In this document: piece by piece, positions 36,796-47,300 of the stretch
Layout: each line of letters begins with the position of its first letter
How positions within the stretch are numbered: the first letter of the stretch is position 1
Assembly: GCA_022769665.1 (NCBI GenBank)
Contig: JALEIR010000014.1
Coordinates: 1 to 64,000, forward strand
Direction: 5' to 3'
DNA from: Lachnospiraceae bacterium
GTDB lineage: Bacteria > Bacillota > Clostridia > Lachnospirales > Lachnospiraceae
Length of the DNA: 64,000 nt
The notes under the pieces: generated by a model
Told to the model about the DNA's origin: nothing
Databases searched by the model: none
The model's input: the letters and a program-made list of their open reading frames with translations, nothing else
Program-made: the position numbers and the translations under genes

Positions 36796-37800
36796 TTACT
36801 CATATTGTTTATTATTGCGCATATTCGGAAATCGTTTTTTATAAATTCGGATGTCCGGACCTGTCAGTTTACACAAATCGAAAGAACTGGTAATCCTGGA
36901 GAAAATGCGGTCGGAATATCGGTCGCGAAGCTCCTCCAGACTAAGGTTTGTGGAAATAATCGTCGACTTTTTCCGGAGATTTCGTTCATTCAGGCAGGAA
37001 AAAAGCTGGGATGCAACAAAACTGTTTGTGATTTCTGTACCTAAATCGTCAACAATCAATAAATCACAGCCGTATATGTCCTGGTAAAAATCCTGAAGAA
37101 CATTTTTTTCTCTGTAATCAAAAGAATATCGGGCAAGCATTTCAAAAAGCCCGGATGCGCTGAAATAGATAACAGAATTTCCGTTGTCTATCAGCTCTTT
37201 GGCGATACATCCCGACAGAAAGCTTTTGCCCGTACCTACTGTACCATAAAATAGAATATTGTGGTAGTCCTGTTTGAAGTTTTTTATAAATTCTTTGCTC
37301 AGCTTAACAGCTGCTTCAAATCGCTGCAAATCCTCACCCTGATAGTATGCGGAGGAAAGAGTGGAAAAATTCTCTTTTTGGATCATATCCTGAATATGGG
37401 ACTGAGAGTAGAGAAGAGAAATTTCTCTTTGCCGGAAGCAGGCACACTTCTGCTTTCGATTATCTGAATCCAGTATGTATCCGGTATCCCGGCACTGAGG
37501 ACAGTTGTAGATTGGCTCTAAATAATCGGAAGGGAAGCCGGCAGAAACCAGAAGCTTCTTCTGGCGTTGCTTGATTTCGGCAAGATTATCATGAAGTCTT
37601 GCCTGTGCAGTGTCATCGCCCTCCAGTACGGATTTTGCCGCAGAGACGGAGAGACTGCTAACGGATTCTTCCAAATCCCAATATTCCGGAATGGTCTGGT
37701 AAATTTGTTCTCTTCTGGATTCCGTGAGATATCGGTTGGCATCTCTGATTTTTTCATATTCTCTGATAATTGATTCATATTGCGAGTTGGTAAGTGCCAC
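36796..37800 (-). CDS. dnaI: DnaC/DnaI-like helicase loader ATPase
   Basis: 334 residues, GTG start with GGAGG nine bases ahead. The N-terminal part (1-100) is helical and contains a zinc-binding set CPQCRDTGYI...CACFRQR; the AAA+ domain follows with Walker A GTVGTGKSFLSG, Walker B LLIVDDLGTE and sensor ISTNLSLEEL. Such proteins open the DnaB ring and load it on DNA. Immediately downstream of dnaD, stop-to-start 18 bases, and its likely client DnaB is at 5.3 kb. Confidence 0.93.
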   Translation of the reverse strand: MALTNSQYESIIREYEKIRDANRYLTESRREQIYQTIPEYWDLEESVSSLSVSAAKSVLEGDDTAQARLHDNLAEIKQRQKKLLVSAGFPSDYLEPIYNCPQCRDTGYILDSDNRKQKCACFRQREISLLYSQSHIQDMIQKENFSTLSSAYYQGEDLQRFEAAVKLSKEFIKNFKQDYHNILFYGTVGTGKSFLSGCIAKELIDNGNSVIYFSASGLFEMLARYSFDYREKNVLQDFYQDIYGCDLLIVDDLGTEITNSFVASQLFSCLNERNLRKKSTIISTNLSLEELRDRYSDRIFSRITSSFDLCKLTGPDIRIYKKRFPNMRNNKQYE

Positions 37801-37818
37801 AGCCTTGTTCCTCCATCC

Positions 37819-38910
37819 CTAATTGCTCAGTAATTCCTTTTCAAGCGCGTCAAAATCGTAGGTGTTTTGAGCAAACTGGTTAAAACGGTTGTTATATTGC
37901 TTGGAAGCGGCTGAAGTGGTGTTCTTTCTGCGCTGCTTGTACATCTCATCAATTTTGGAGATGTCGGATTTATGCTGAACATGTTGCTCGTGCCAGCTGG
38001 ACAGAATACGGTCTGCGTATTCAAAGCGGTTCTTATCTGTAGCCATGACAGTGCGCTCGCAGGCTTCAAAGATAATATCATTTTCAAAACCGAACTCCTT
38101 AATCCAACGGTTGATATATTCCGCTTCTTTGGGAGTGGGTGTATTGTTCTTTCCAAGTTCTCTCATGATAGAGTATATGTTTTTGTCATAAAGAAAAGCC
38201 TTTTCCTGAGCCTGCTTAGGGGTGGTAATTCCTTCTTCGGCCCAGTTTACGGCGACCTTTTCAATATATTTAAAGTCCTTTTTGCCCTTATCCACACAGT
38301 ACTGGAGCAGATAATCAATTAAATCATCCGAAAAATGAAGAACATCGGTAAAGTAAAGGATCGATTTCATTTCGGACGGTGTTAAAGGCTTTCCGATATA
38401 AGATTCGGCGATAAAAAGCAGCTGGGCGGTATCCTGGCGCTCCTTAAATTCCCGAAGCTGATCTGCGGAGTAAACCGGTTTCGCAAATGGTGAAACACCT
38501 TCGCCGGAATTATCGGGTTCTGACTTAAATACAGTTGTCCGAGTGGGGAGTGCGGGCATTGGTACAAAAGAGGAAACAGTGGCGCTGCTGTGGCGTTCCT
38601 TTGCATTATTGTCGGCGTTTAAGTCACGGATATGAATTCCGATAAGATTTTTGTCTTCATCGTAATCAAGGTCAAGAAGATGGTTTTTTTCCCAATACTT
38701 TAAAGCACGAATTACGTCTTTTTCCGTATGGTTAAACTTGTCCGCAATATCGGACACACTGGTAGCCAGATGTGCATTCATCATACGGAGCAGATACAGA
38801 TAAATCTTCAGCTGTGCGTCGTTGGCATCTTTCATATATTCATCAATAAAAAGATTGGACACAACCGTTGAGTCCGCATCATTATCTTTATAAATCGTCA
38901 AACGTGCCAT
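37819..38910 (-). CDS. dnaD: DnaD-domain primosomal protein
   Basis: 363 residues from MARLTIYKD (GAGGGAAG upstream; the longer frame to 38970 is unlikely). Winged-helix-like N-terminal domain (about 15-95; IDEYMKDANDAQLKIYLYLL, SVSDIADKFNHTEKDVIRAL), a linker, and two DnaB_2/DDBH2-type helical domains (about 155-235 and 240-320, with YINRWIKEFGFENDIIFEAC). Such proteins remodel DNA at the origin or at stalled forks before helicase loading. Forms an operon with dnaI; a DnaA-box cluster lies 126 bases upstream. Confidence 0.92.
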   Translation of the reverse strand: MARLTIYKDNDADSTVVSNLFIDEYMKDANDAQLKIYLYLLRMMNAHLATSVSDIADKFNHTEKDVIRALKYWEKNHLLDLDYDEDKNLIGIHIRDLNADNNAKERHSSATVSSFVPMPALPTRTTVFKSEPDNSGEGVSPFAKPVYSADQLREFKERQDTAQLLFIAESYIGKPLTPSEMKSILYFTDVLHFSDDLIDYLLQYCVDKGKKDFKYIEKVAVNWAEEGITTPKQAQEKAFLYDKNIYSIMRELGKNNTPTPKEAEYINRWIKEFGFENDIIFEACERTVMATDKNRFEYADRILSSWHEQHVQHKSDISKIDEMYKQRRKNTTSAASKQYNNRFNQFAQNTYDFDALEKELLSN

Positions 38911-39035
38911 AAGTAACACTTCCCTCTTTGAAATTGCGCGGAATTTCACGCAGTAGACAAAGTATAGCATAAGGATTTTAAAAAAGAAATAGTCAAATTA
39001 CCGAAACACTGATCTACGCTGAATTTGGAAGAAAA

Positions 39036-39206
39036 TGTGGATAATGTGGATAATGTGGATAAAGTTGTGACATAAAAATGAAAACACCGTATACATTTGG
39101 AAGGAGAGTATTTCTGCCGGTCACTTCTTATCCACAACTCAAAAAGAAAATATCCACAGAACGGAGAAAAGAATACAGCTCTCCGTTCTGTGGATAATGT
39201 GGACAA
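39036..39206. promoter_or_regulatory. Cluster of seven DnaA boxes between dnaD and murC
   Basis: Three exact TGTGGATAA boxes stand head to tail without gaps (39036-39062). TTATCCACA follows at 39128-39136, ATATCCACA (one mismatch) at 39150-39158, TGTGGATAA at 39189-39197 and TGTGGACAA (one mismatch) at 39198-39206, which abuts the murC stop codon. Five of seven match the consensus exactly within 171 bases. The site is upstream of the dnaD-dnaI operon, so DnaA control of helicase-loader expression, a DnaA reservoir or an origin-like element are all possible. Confidence 0.85.
39141..39196 (-). terminator. Terminator of murC, containing DnaA boxes
   Basis: A perfect 17-bp inverted repeat (39151-39167 with 39180-39196, outer bases TATCCACAGAACGG) with a 12-base loop is followed on the minus strand by TTTTCTTTTT. 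Its arms carry two DnaA boxes. Confidence 0.8.
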
Positions 39207-40589
39207 CTATAATCCAAGGAGGTTTTCGCCGATTTTTAGGACATCACCGGCCCCCATAGTTATCAACAAATCTCCCTTTATGCAATTTTCCAATAAAAAA
39301 TTTTCTATTTCGTCAAAGGATGGGAAATAGTAACAATCATGTCCCATGGCTTTTATTTCTGCCTGTAAATCTTCGGAACTGATGCCGAGATTATCGGTCT
39401 CTCTGGCGGCATAGATGTCTGCAAGAACTACTTTGTCAGCCAGACAAAGAGCCTTTGCAAAATCCTTCATAAATTCCTTGGTTCTGGAATAAGTATGAGG
39501 TTGGAAAACACACCATAAAGTCTTGTGGGGATAATTATGGGCAGCAGACAAGGTTGCGGTTATTTCTGTGGGATGATGTGCATAATCATCTATTACAGTG
39601 ACTCCTCCCACACAGCCCTTGTATTCGAAACGTCTGTCTGTTCCCGTATAGCTGTTTAGCGCTGCAACTGTTACAGACCGGTCAATTGAAAGATAATCAG
39701 CCAAAGCGACAGCAGCAGTGGCATTTCCCACATTGTGGAGCCCGGGAACTTTTAAGGTGAAGGTGCCGGTCTCGTTTCCCTGATGATGGAGCAGGAAGGA
39801 GGGATGACCGAAGTCATCGTAAGAAATATCGGTGGGATAATAATCTGCATTTTTGTCAGAGGAGGAATAAGTCACTACTTTACAGGACAGGCCTCCGGCG
39901 ATTTCTTCGTAATCAGGGATGTCCTTATTGATGATGAGGCATCCTTCAGTCGGAAGAAGCTCCGCAAATTTTCGGAAAGAGTGCCGAATATCGTCGAGGT
40001 CTTTGAAAAAGTCGAGATGGTCTTCTTCTATATTAAGAATCATTCCGACAGTGGGGAAAAAGCTTAAAAAACTGTTGGTGTATTCACAGGCTTCCGTGAC
40101 AAAGTATTGATTTCCGCCAATGCGGATGTTGCCACCGATGGTTTTAAGAATGCCGCCGATGGATAAGGTGGGGTCGGTATCTGCCTTCAGCAAAATTTCG
40201 CTGACCATGGATGTGGTTGTTGTTTTTCCGTGGGTACCGCTGACAGCGATGGAGATCTTGTAATTCTTCATCAACTGTCCCAGGAGCTGCGCTCTGGTCA
40301 GATATGGAATTCCCTTTTCGCGGATGGCTTTAAATTCCAGATTGCTCTCTTTCACGGCACTTGTCAGTACTGCACAGTCGATGTCGGCGGTGACGTGGGA
40401 TGCATTTTCACCGTATTTAACTTCTATGCCTTTTTTTTCTAAAGATTGTGTGATGGCTGAGGATTTCCAGTCGGAGCCGGACACGGTAAATCCGGCCTGA
40501 TGCAGAATTTCTGCCAGACCACTCATGCTGATACCGCCGATACCCACAAAATAAATATGAGAAGGATTTTTAAAATCAATTTTGTACAT
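39207..40589 (-). CDS. murC: UDP-N-acetylmuramate--L-alanine ligase
   Basis: Adds L-Ala to UDP-MurNAc, the first amino acid of the peptidoglycan stem. 460 residues: N-terminal Rossmann domain (HIYFVGIGGISMSGLAEILH), central ATP-grasp-like Mur ligase domain with SGTHGKTTTTSMV and NIEEDHLDFF, and C-terminal domain with VIDDYAHHPTEI and FQPHTYSRT. GGAAG precedes the ATG. Monocistronic, with its own promoter and terminator. Confidence 0.97.
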   Translation of the reverse strand: MYKIDFKNPSHIYFVGIGGISMSGLAEILHQAGFTVSGSDWKSSAITQSLEKKGIEVKYGENASHVTADIDCAVLTSAVKESNLEFKAIREKGIPYLTRAQLLGQLMKNYKISIAVSGTHGKTTTTSMVSEILLKADTDPTLSIGGILKTIGGNIRIGGNQYFVTEACEYTNSFLSFFPTVGMILNIEEDHLDFFKDLDDIRHSFRKFAELLPTEGCLIINKDIPDYEEIAGGLSCKVVTYSSSDKNADYYPTDISYDDFGHPSFLLHHQGNETGTFTLKVPGLHNVGNATAAVALADYLSIDRSVTVAALNSYTGTDRRFEYKGCVGGVTVIDDYAHHPTEITATLSAAHNYPHKTLWCVFQPHTYSRTKEFMKDFAKALCLADKVVLADIYAARETDNLGISSEDLQAEIKAMGHDCYYFPSFDEIENFLLENCIKGDLLITMGAGDVLKIGENLLGL

Positions 40590-40619
40590 GGTTACACTTC
40601 CTTTTATTTGTTACATTCT

Positions 40620-40648
40620 ATTATAAGCATTATGGACATAAAAAACAA
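40620..40648 (-). promoter_or_regulatory. murC promoter
   Basis: Minus strand -35 TTGTTT (40643-40648), 17-base spacer, -10 TATAAT (40620-40625); predicted start about 40613, a leader of some 24 bases. Confidence 0.65.
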
Positions 40649-40854
40649 ATACAAAATGTCATTTTGACGGGAGGACAGGTCAATATCCGGCAAAATGTTG
40701 AAAATGACAATGAAAAACAAAAAATAAGGGAAATGAATTGGAAAAAACATACAAATATTTTTTGCACAATTTAAAAAATATGTCAAAAAACGCTAGATAA
40801 CTTGCAAAAACGACAAATTTTTTCGAACTAAATATTCCCTTTCAAATTTGGGTA

Positions 40855-40863
40855 TGGTATAAT
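40855..40863 (+). promoter_or_regulatory. Extended -10 promoter of glgCD
   Basis: TGGTATAAT is an extended -10 box 45 bases before the glgC ATG. No good -35 is seen. The rest of the 318-base divergent gap murC-glgC is AT-rich, with a weak GGTAT/ATACC hairpin next to the -10 and nothing else I recognise. Confidence 0.55.
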
Positions 40864-40907
40864 TGATATACCGATAAAACGGTAGAAGGCAAGACAGAGG
40901 TGATGAC

Positions 40908-42176
40908 ATGATAAAAAAAGAAATGATTGCCATGTTGTTGGCAGGTGGGCAGGGCAGCCGTCTTGGAGTGTTGACTTCTAAGGTAGCGAAGCCTGCAGTC
41001 GCATTCGGAGGAAAGTATCGTATTATTGATTTCCCCCTTTCTAACTGTATCAATTCGGGAGTGGATACGGTTGGCGTTTTGACGCAGTATCAACCGTTGC
41101 GACTGAATACACATATCGGAATAGGTATTCCGTGGGATTTGGATCGCAACATCGGAGGTGTCACAGTTCTTCCGCCGTATGAGAAGAGCTCTAACAGTGA
41201 ATGGTATACCGGCACTGCCAATGCCATTTACCAGAATCTGGAGTACATGGAGAGCTTTAATCCGGACTATGTATTGATTCTTTCCGGTGACCATATTTAT
41301 AAAATGGATTACGAAGTGATGCTTGATTTTCATAAGGCGAACAATGCAGAGGTTACCATTGCCGTTATGCCGGTTCCGATTGAGGAAGCAAGCCGTTTCG
41401 GTATTATGATAACCGATGAAAACAGGCGCATTACGGAGTTTGAAGAAAAGCCGGAGCATCCCAGAAGCAATCTTGCAAGCATGGGAATCTACATATTTAA
41501 TTGGAAGACCTTAAAGGAAGCGCTGATTGCAATGGCCGATCAACCGGCTCTTGACTTCGGCAAGCATGTAATCCCTTACTGTCATGAGAAAGAAGCTCCC
41601 CTGTATGCGTATGAGTTTACGGGATATTGGAAGGACGTGGGAACACTCAGCTCTTACTGGGAAGCGAATATGGAACTGATCGATATCGTTCCGGAGTTCA
41701 ACCTGTATGAGGAATATTGGAAGATTTATACCAGAAGCGAGATTCAGCCGCCTCAATACCTGTCTGAGGACAGTGTGGCAGAGCGATGCATTATTGGTGA
41801 AGGTTCGGATATTTACGGAAAGGTCTATAACTCGGTTATCGGCTGTGGCGTTACAATCGGAAAGGGAACCGTAATCCGCGATTCCATTATTATGAACCAT
41901 ACGCAGATTGGGGACGGCTGCGAGCTGAATAAGGCGATTGTAGCCGAGGAGGCAAGGATAGGAAACAATGTTCGATTGGGCATAGGAGAGGAGGCGCAGA
42001 ACGAAACCGCACCTCATATCTATAACCATGGCATTGTTACAATTGGTGAAAAGAGCGTTATCCCGGATGGCATAACCGTAGGTAAGAACTCTGTTATCTT
42101 CGGCGAGACATCGGCTGCAGACTATGAGAATTCTTATCTCGCAAGCGGCAAAACTTTGATTAAGGCAGGTGAATAA
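40908..42176 (+). CDS. glgC: Glucose-1-phosphate adenylyltransferase
   Basis: Makes ADP-glucose, the first committed step of glycogen synthesis. 422 residues: nucleotidyltransferase domain with [32 protein letters not shown] and [11 protein letters not shown], and a C-terminal left-handed beta-helix (about 295-400, hexapeptide-like [20 protein letters not shown] split by turns). AGAGGTGATG precedes the ATG. Two bases separate it from glgD. Confidence 0.96.
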   Translation: MIKKEMIAMLLAGGQGSRLGVLTSKVAKPAVAFGGKYRIIDFPLSNCINSGVDTVGVLTQYQPLRLNTHIGIGIPWDLDRNIGGVTVLPPYEKSSNSEWYTGTANAIYQNLEYMESFNPDYVLILSGDHIYKMDYEVMLDFHKANNAEVTIAVMPVPIEEASRFGIMITDENRRITEFEEKPEHPRSNLASMGIYIFNWKTLKEALIAMADQPALDFGKHVIPYCHEKEAPLYAYEFTGYWKDVGTLSSYWEANMELIDIVPEFNLYEEYWKIYTRSEIQPPQYLSEDSVAERCIIGEGSDIYGKVYNSVIGCGVTIGKGTVIRDSIIMNHTQIGDGCELNKAIVAEEARIGNNVRLGIGEEAQNETAPHIYNHGIVTIGEKSVIPDGITVGKNSVIFGETSAADYENSYLASGKTLIKAGE

Positions 42177-42178
42177 CA

Positions 42179-43300
42179 GTGAGAGCAATCGGAATAGTTT
42201 TAGCGGGCGGTAATAATCACAGGATGCAGGAGCTGTCACAGAAGAGAGCCATCTGCGCAATGCCCGTTGCGGGCAGCTACCGCAGCATTGATTTTACATT
42301 GAGTAATATGTCAAATTCTCATATTCAGAAAGTGGCAGTGTTGACTCAGTACAATGCCAGAAGTCTGAACGAACATCTCAGCTCTTCCAAATGGTGGGAC
42401 TTCGGACGTAAACAAGGCGGTCTGTTTGTGCTGACACCTTCCGTGACGGCAGACAACAGCAACTGGTACAGAGGCACCGCAGATGCAATTTATCAGAATC
42501 TGTCCTTTTTGAAGAACAGTCATGAACCCTATGTGGTCATTGCTCCCGGAGACTGTGTATATAAGCTGGATTTTAACAAGGTGCTGGAATACCACATCGA
42601 CAAAAAGGCTGACATCACCGTTGTATGCCGTGATATGGAGCCCGGAACCAATGTGGAACGTTTCGGTACAGTGCGGATGAACGAGGAATCCCGTATTGAG
42701 GAATTTGAAGAAAAGCCTCTTCAAGCGAAATCAAATACCATTTCTTGTGGCATTTATGTAGTTCGCCGCCGCCAGCTCATTGAGATGATTGAGAAATGCG
42801 CGGAGGAGGACAGATACGATTTTGTAAGGGATATTTTGATTCGCTATAAGGATTTGAAGAGAATCTATGGCTATAAGATTAAGGATTATTGGAGAAATAT
42901 TGCTTCTGTGGATGATTATTTCAAGACCAATATGGATTTCCTGAAACCGGAGGTTAGAAATTATTTCTTCAAACAATATCCTGATATTTATTCCAAGGTG
43001 GATGATTTACCGCCTGCAAAATATAATGTCGGGTCCAGCGTGAGGAACAGTCTGATTTCCAGCGGCTGTATTGTAAACGGAGTAGTGGAAAATTCCGTTA
43101 TCTTTAAGAAGAGCTATATCGGAAATAACTGTGTCATCAAGAATTCCATCATTTTGAATGATGTAGACATCGGGGACAACACCTATATAGAAAATTGTAT
43201 TGTTGAGAGCCGTGATACGATTCGTGCAAATTCACACTATGTAGGTGAAGAAGGTAAGGTTAAGATTGTTGTGGAGAAAAACGAAAGATATACAATGTAA
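42179..43300 (+). CDS. glgD: Glucose-1-phosphate adenylyltransferase regulatory subunit GlgD
   Basis: GlgC paralogue of 373 residues; in Bacillus-type systems it pairs with GlgC and raises activity, having a degenerate catalytic site. Here the N-terminal motif is VLAGGNNHRMQELSQKRAICAMP rather than GGxGxRL..T..xxKP, in line with a non-catalytic role. GTADAIYQN and the C-terminal beta-helix are kept. GTG start, coupled to glgC. Glycogen phosphorylase is at 59.7 kb. Confidence 0.94.
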   Translation: MRAIGIVLAGGNNHRMQELSQKRAICAMPVAGSYRSIDFTLSNMSNSHIQKVAVLTQYNARSLNEHLSSSKWWDFGRKQGGLFVLTPSVTADNSNWYRGTADAIYQNLSFLKNSHEPYVVIAPGDCVYKLDFNKVLEYHIDKKADITVVCRDMEPGTNVERFGTVRMNEESRIEEFEEKPLQAKSNTISCGIYVVRRRQLIEMIEKCAEEDRYDFVRDILIRYKDLKRIYGYKIKDYWRNIASVDDYFKTNMDFLKPEVRNYFFKQYPDIYSKVDDLPPAKYNVGSSVRNSLISSGCIVNGVVENSVIFKKSYIGNNCVIKNSIILNDVDIGDNTYIENCIVESRDTIRANSHYVGEEGKVKIVVEKNERYTM

Positions 43301-43331
43301 CAGGGTAAAAGAACTAAGGGGGGTTATGTAA

Positions 43332-43604
43332 ATGCAGATTACGGATGTAAGAGTGCGAAAGATTGCCAAGGAAGGTAAGATGAAGGCAATCGTGTCAATT
43401 ACTCTGGACAATGAATTTGTGGTGCATGATATCAAGGTCATTGAAGGCGATAAGGGATTATTCATTGCGATGCCCAGCAAGAAGGCAGCAGATGGAGAGT
43501 ACAGAGATATAGCACATCCTATCAATTCAGCTACAAGAGACCTGATTCAGAGGATTATTCTGGAGAGCTACGAAAAGGCTGTACCGGAACCGGACGGGGA
43601 ATAA
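43332..43604 (+). CDS. spoVG: SpoVG
   Basis: 90-residue RNA/DNA-binding regulator first known from spore septation. [38 protein letters not shown] and [15 protein letters not shown] are highly characteristic. AAGGGGGG precedes the ATG. Single gene with a terminator after it. Confidence 0.97.
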   Translation: MQITDVRVRKIAKEGKMKAIVSITLDNEFVVHDIKVIEGDKGLFIAMPSKKAADGEYRDIAHPINSATRDLIQRIILESYEKAVPEPDGE

Positions 43605-43620
43605 AAGACGTCAATTCGGG

Positions 43621-43654
43621 ACTGCCGCGGTAGAAATACTGCGGCAGTTTTTTC
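43621..43654 (+). terminator. Terminator after spoVG
   Basis: ACTGCCGCGGTA, loop GAAA, TACTGCGGCAGT (one G-T pair) and TTTTTT. Strong intrinsic terminator. Confidence 0.9.
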
Positions 43655-43718
43655 GTTAATTGCTCTTTACAAGAATCTGCACTGCCTTTAGAATACAATA
43701 CGGAAGGCGGTTAAAAAT

Positions 43719-44309
43719 ATGTATATCATTGTTGGATTGGGAAATTTCGGAAAAGAATATGTGAATACGAGGCATAATGTGGGCTTTGATGTCATAGATA
43801 AACTGGCAGAACAGGAAAATATTGCCGTGCTGGAAAAAAAACACAAAGCGGTTATCGGAAAGGGAACAGTGGCGGGACAGAAATGTATTCTTGCAAAACC
43901 TCTGACATATATGAATCTCAGCGGAGAGTGTGTCAGGGAATTACTTGACTATTATAAATCAGACGAAACGTCAGAACTGATTGTGATTTCCGATGACATC
44001 AGCTTGGATGTAGGTCAGCTGCGCATCCGTAAGAAGGGCAGTGCCGGCGGACATAACGGGCTTAAGAATATCATAGCTCATCTGGGACACGATTCTTTCA
44101 TTCGGATTAAGGTTGGAGTGGGTGAAAAACCGAAAAACTGGGATTTGGCAGATTATGTACTGGGACGTTTTTCTGCACCTGAGCGGAAGATGGTGGATGA
44201 AGCGGCTGAGCAGGCAGCAGATGCAATCCGTACAATTATAACACAGGATGCGGACACGGCCATGAACCGGTTTAACGGTACAAGGAAGAAAGAACGGCAG
44301 GAAACATGA
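43719..44309 (+). CDS. pth: Peptidyl-tRNA hydrolase
   Basis: Recycles peptidyl-tRNA released from ribosomes. 196 residues with MYIIVGLGNFGKEYVNTRHNVGF (catalytic His in TRHNVG), KPLTYMNLSGE, VISDDISLDVGQLRIR and SAGGHNGLKNI. GAAGGCGG upstream. Followed by mfd, the pth-mfd order common in Firmicutes. Confidence 0.97.
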   Translation: MYIIVGLGNFGKEYVNTRHNVGFDVIDKLAEQENIAVLEKKHKAVIGKGTVAGQKCILAKPLTYMNLSGECVRELLDYYKSDETSELIVISDDISLDVGQLRIRKKGSAGGHNGLKNIIAHLGHDSFIRIKVGVGEKPKNWDLADYVLGRFSAPERKMVDEAAEQAADAIRTIITQDADTAMNRFNGTRKKERQET

Positions 44310-44336
44310 TAACGGTACAACCGGGAGGAGAATAAA

Positions 44337-47300
44337 ATGCAGGCATTGCTTTCACCCCTTCGGGAATTGGCTGAATACGACAGCCTGAAGGAGACGCTGC
44401 GAAAAGGAAAAGGCCCGATAGCTCTGACGGGATGTGTGGATTCGCAAAAACTGCATATGATATATGGACTCAGCGATGGCATTCGAATTAAGGTCATCGT
44501 TACTTACAGTGATTTAAAAGCCCGTGAACTCTATGAAGAGTACAAGTTTTATGACAGAAATGCCATGCTGTATCCGGCAAAGGATCTGATTTTTTTTCAG
44601 GCCGACATTCATGGAAATCAATTGGTGAAAGAGCGTGTCAGAACAATGCGCCGACTGATGGAGAGAAAGCCTCTTACCATTATCACAACCTATGCTGCAC
44701 TTATGACACCGCTTGCCCTCTGGGACAGGGAGACGGATGTGATTGATGTGGAAAAAGGAGGAACTTTAAATGAAAAAAGTCTGGCAGAAAAACTGGTATC
44801 CTTCGGATATGAAAAAAGTTATCAGGTAGAAAGTCCCGGACAGTTTTCTGTTCGAGGCGGTATTATTGATATTTTTGATTTGACTGAGGATAATCCCTAT
44901 CGTATTGAACTTTGGGGAGATGAAGTGGAGTCCATCCGCAGTTTTGATATTTTAAGTCAGCGATCCATTGAAAAGCTGGAAAGTATTTCCGTATTCCCGG
45001 CTACAGAGTTTGTGCTGGAGGATGAGAGAATCAAAGCTGGGCTGAAAAAGCTTGAGGAAGAGGCAAAAAGGCAGGAAAAACTGTTCCGTGACAGTTTCAA
45101 GACAGAGGAGGCACACAGAGTTGCTGTGCAGGTTAAGGAGCTAAAGGAACAGCTTTTGGAATTGAAAAGTAAAGTGAATCTGGAGGGTTATATCCGATAT
45201 TTTTACGAGGATACGGTAACATTACCGGAGCTCCTGATACACGTGTCGAGAAAGGAAGGACTGGGAGAAACACCGGTGTTTTTCCTGGAGGAACCGGTTC
45301 GAATTAAGGAGCAGGCAGATGCCGTGGAACTGGAGTTCCGTGAAAGCATGACGCAAAGGGCGGAAAAAGGATATATTCTGCCGGGTCAGATGAATATTCT
45401 CTACAGTGGAGAAGAGGTTGCGGCAAAACTTCTGCAAGGAAGTGTGGTCACAGTTTCCACGATGGACGGAAGAGGCGGCTATTTCAAGCCGGAACGAAAG
45501 ATTGACGTTGCTGCGAGAAGTATAGCCCCCTATAATAACAGTTTTGAAGCACTTGTGAAAGACCTGAAGCAGTTCAAGAAAAACGGCTCACGGGTATTGC
45601 TGCTCTCCGGCTCACGTACCAGGGCAAAGCGTCTTGCGGAGGATTTGCGGGATCAGGAGCTGACTGCGGTTTACACGGAGGATCCGTACAGGGAAGTACA
45701 GCCGGGAGAGGTTTTGACCTATTACGGACATGTTTCCAAAGGCTTTGAATATCCACTTTTAAAATTTGTAGTGTTGTCCGAGACAGATATTTTCGGTGCG
45801 GAAAAGAAAAAAAAGAAGGCGAAAAAGCTCTATCAGGGACAAAAAATAAAAGATTTCAATGAACTGAAGGTGGGAGACTATGTAGTTCATGAAAGTCATG
45901 GACTGGGCATCTACAGGGGTATTGAGAAGGTGGAGATGGAGGGTGTAGTCAAGGACTACATCAAAGTCGAATACAGAGACGGGGGCAATCTCTATGTACT
46001 GGCTACCGGACTGGATGTAATTCAAAAGTACGCTTCCGCAGATGCGAAAAAGCCGAAACTGAACAAATTGGGTTCCAAGGAGTGGGAGAAGACCAAGACG
46101 AAGGTTCGCGGAGCTGTCAATGAGGTAGCAAAGGACCTTGTAGAGCTGTATGCGGCAAGACAGGCAGGAGAAGGCTATCGCTTCAGCAGGGATACGGTAT
46201 GGCAAAGAGAATTTGAAGAGATGTTCCCTTTCGAGGAGACGGAAGATCAATTGAATGCCATCGCTGATACCAAGAAGGATATGGAGAGCGGCAAAATTAT
46301 GGACCGCCTGATTTGCGGCGACGTAGGCTACGGAAAGACGGAGATAGCCATTCGCGCAGCTTTTAAGGCGGTGCAGGACGGAAAGCAAGTGGTATATCTG
46401 GTTCCTACGACCATCCTGGCGCAGCAGCACTATAACACATTTGTTCAGAGAATGAAGGATTTCCCGGTTCGCGTGGAGCTGATGAGCCGTTTTCGCACAC
46501 CCGGCGAGATAAAAAAGACAATTACCGACTTACAGAAGGGCTTTGTGGATATTGTCATCGGTACTCACAGGGTATTGTCGGAGGATGTAAAGTTTAAAGA
46601 TTTGGGATTGTTGATTATCGACGAGGAGCAGAGGTTTGGTGTAGCTCATAAGGAGAAAATCAAGAAACTGAAGGAAAATGTGGACGTATTGACTTTGACA
46701 GCCACACCTATTCCCAGAACTCTCCATATGAGCCTTATCGGAATACGGGACATGAGCGTGCTGGAAGAGGCGCCGGAGGACCGGCTGCCTATCCAGACCT
46801 TTGTCTGCGAATATAACGAGGAACTTGTACGTGAGGCAATCTCCCGCGAGCTTTCCAGAGGTGGGCAGGTGTATTATGTCTATAACCGGGTGAACAATAT
46901 TGCTGATGTGGCGGCGCAAATTGCGAACCTTGTACCGGAGGCGACAGTGGCTTTTGCCCATGGACAGATGAAAGAGCATGAGTTGGAAAAGATTATGTAT
47001 GACTTTATCAACGGAGAAATTGATGTACTGGTATCCACCACTATCATCGAAACCGGTCTGGATATTTCCAATGTCAATACTATGATTATCCATGATTCCG
47101 ACAATATGGGCTTATCCCAGCTCTATCAGCTCAGAGGGCGGGTGGGACGATCCAATCGTACAGCTTATGCATTTTTGATGTATAAAAGAGACAAAATGCT
47201 GAAGGAGGTTGCAGAGAAGCGACTGGAAGCAATCAGGGAATTTACTGATTTGGGAAGCGGTTTTAAGATTGCCATGCGGGATTTGGAAATCCGTGGAGCC

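Noticed and set aside
39036-39062. Tandem 9-bp repeats as a CRISPR or minisatellite
   Set aside because: There are no spacers, and the unit is exactly the DnaA box; further boxes nearby in both orientations support the DnaA explanation.
38911-39206. Chromosomal origin oriC proper
   Set aside because: No dnaA or dnaN in the window; helicase-loader genes and DnaA boxes alone do not establish an origin, so it is reported only as a cluster.
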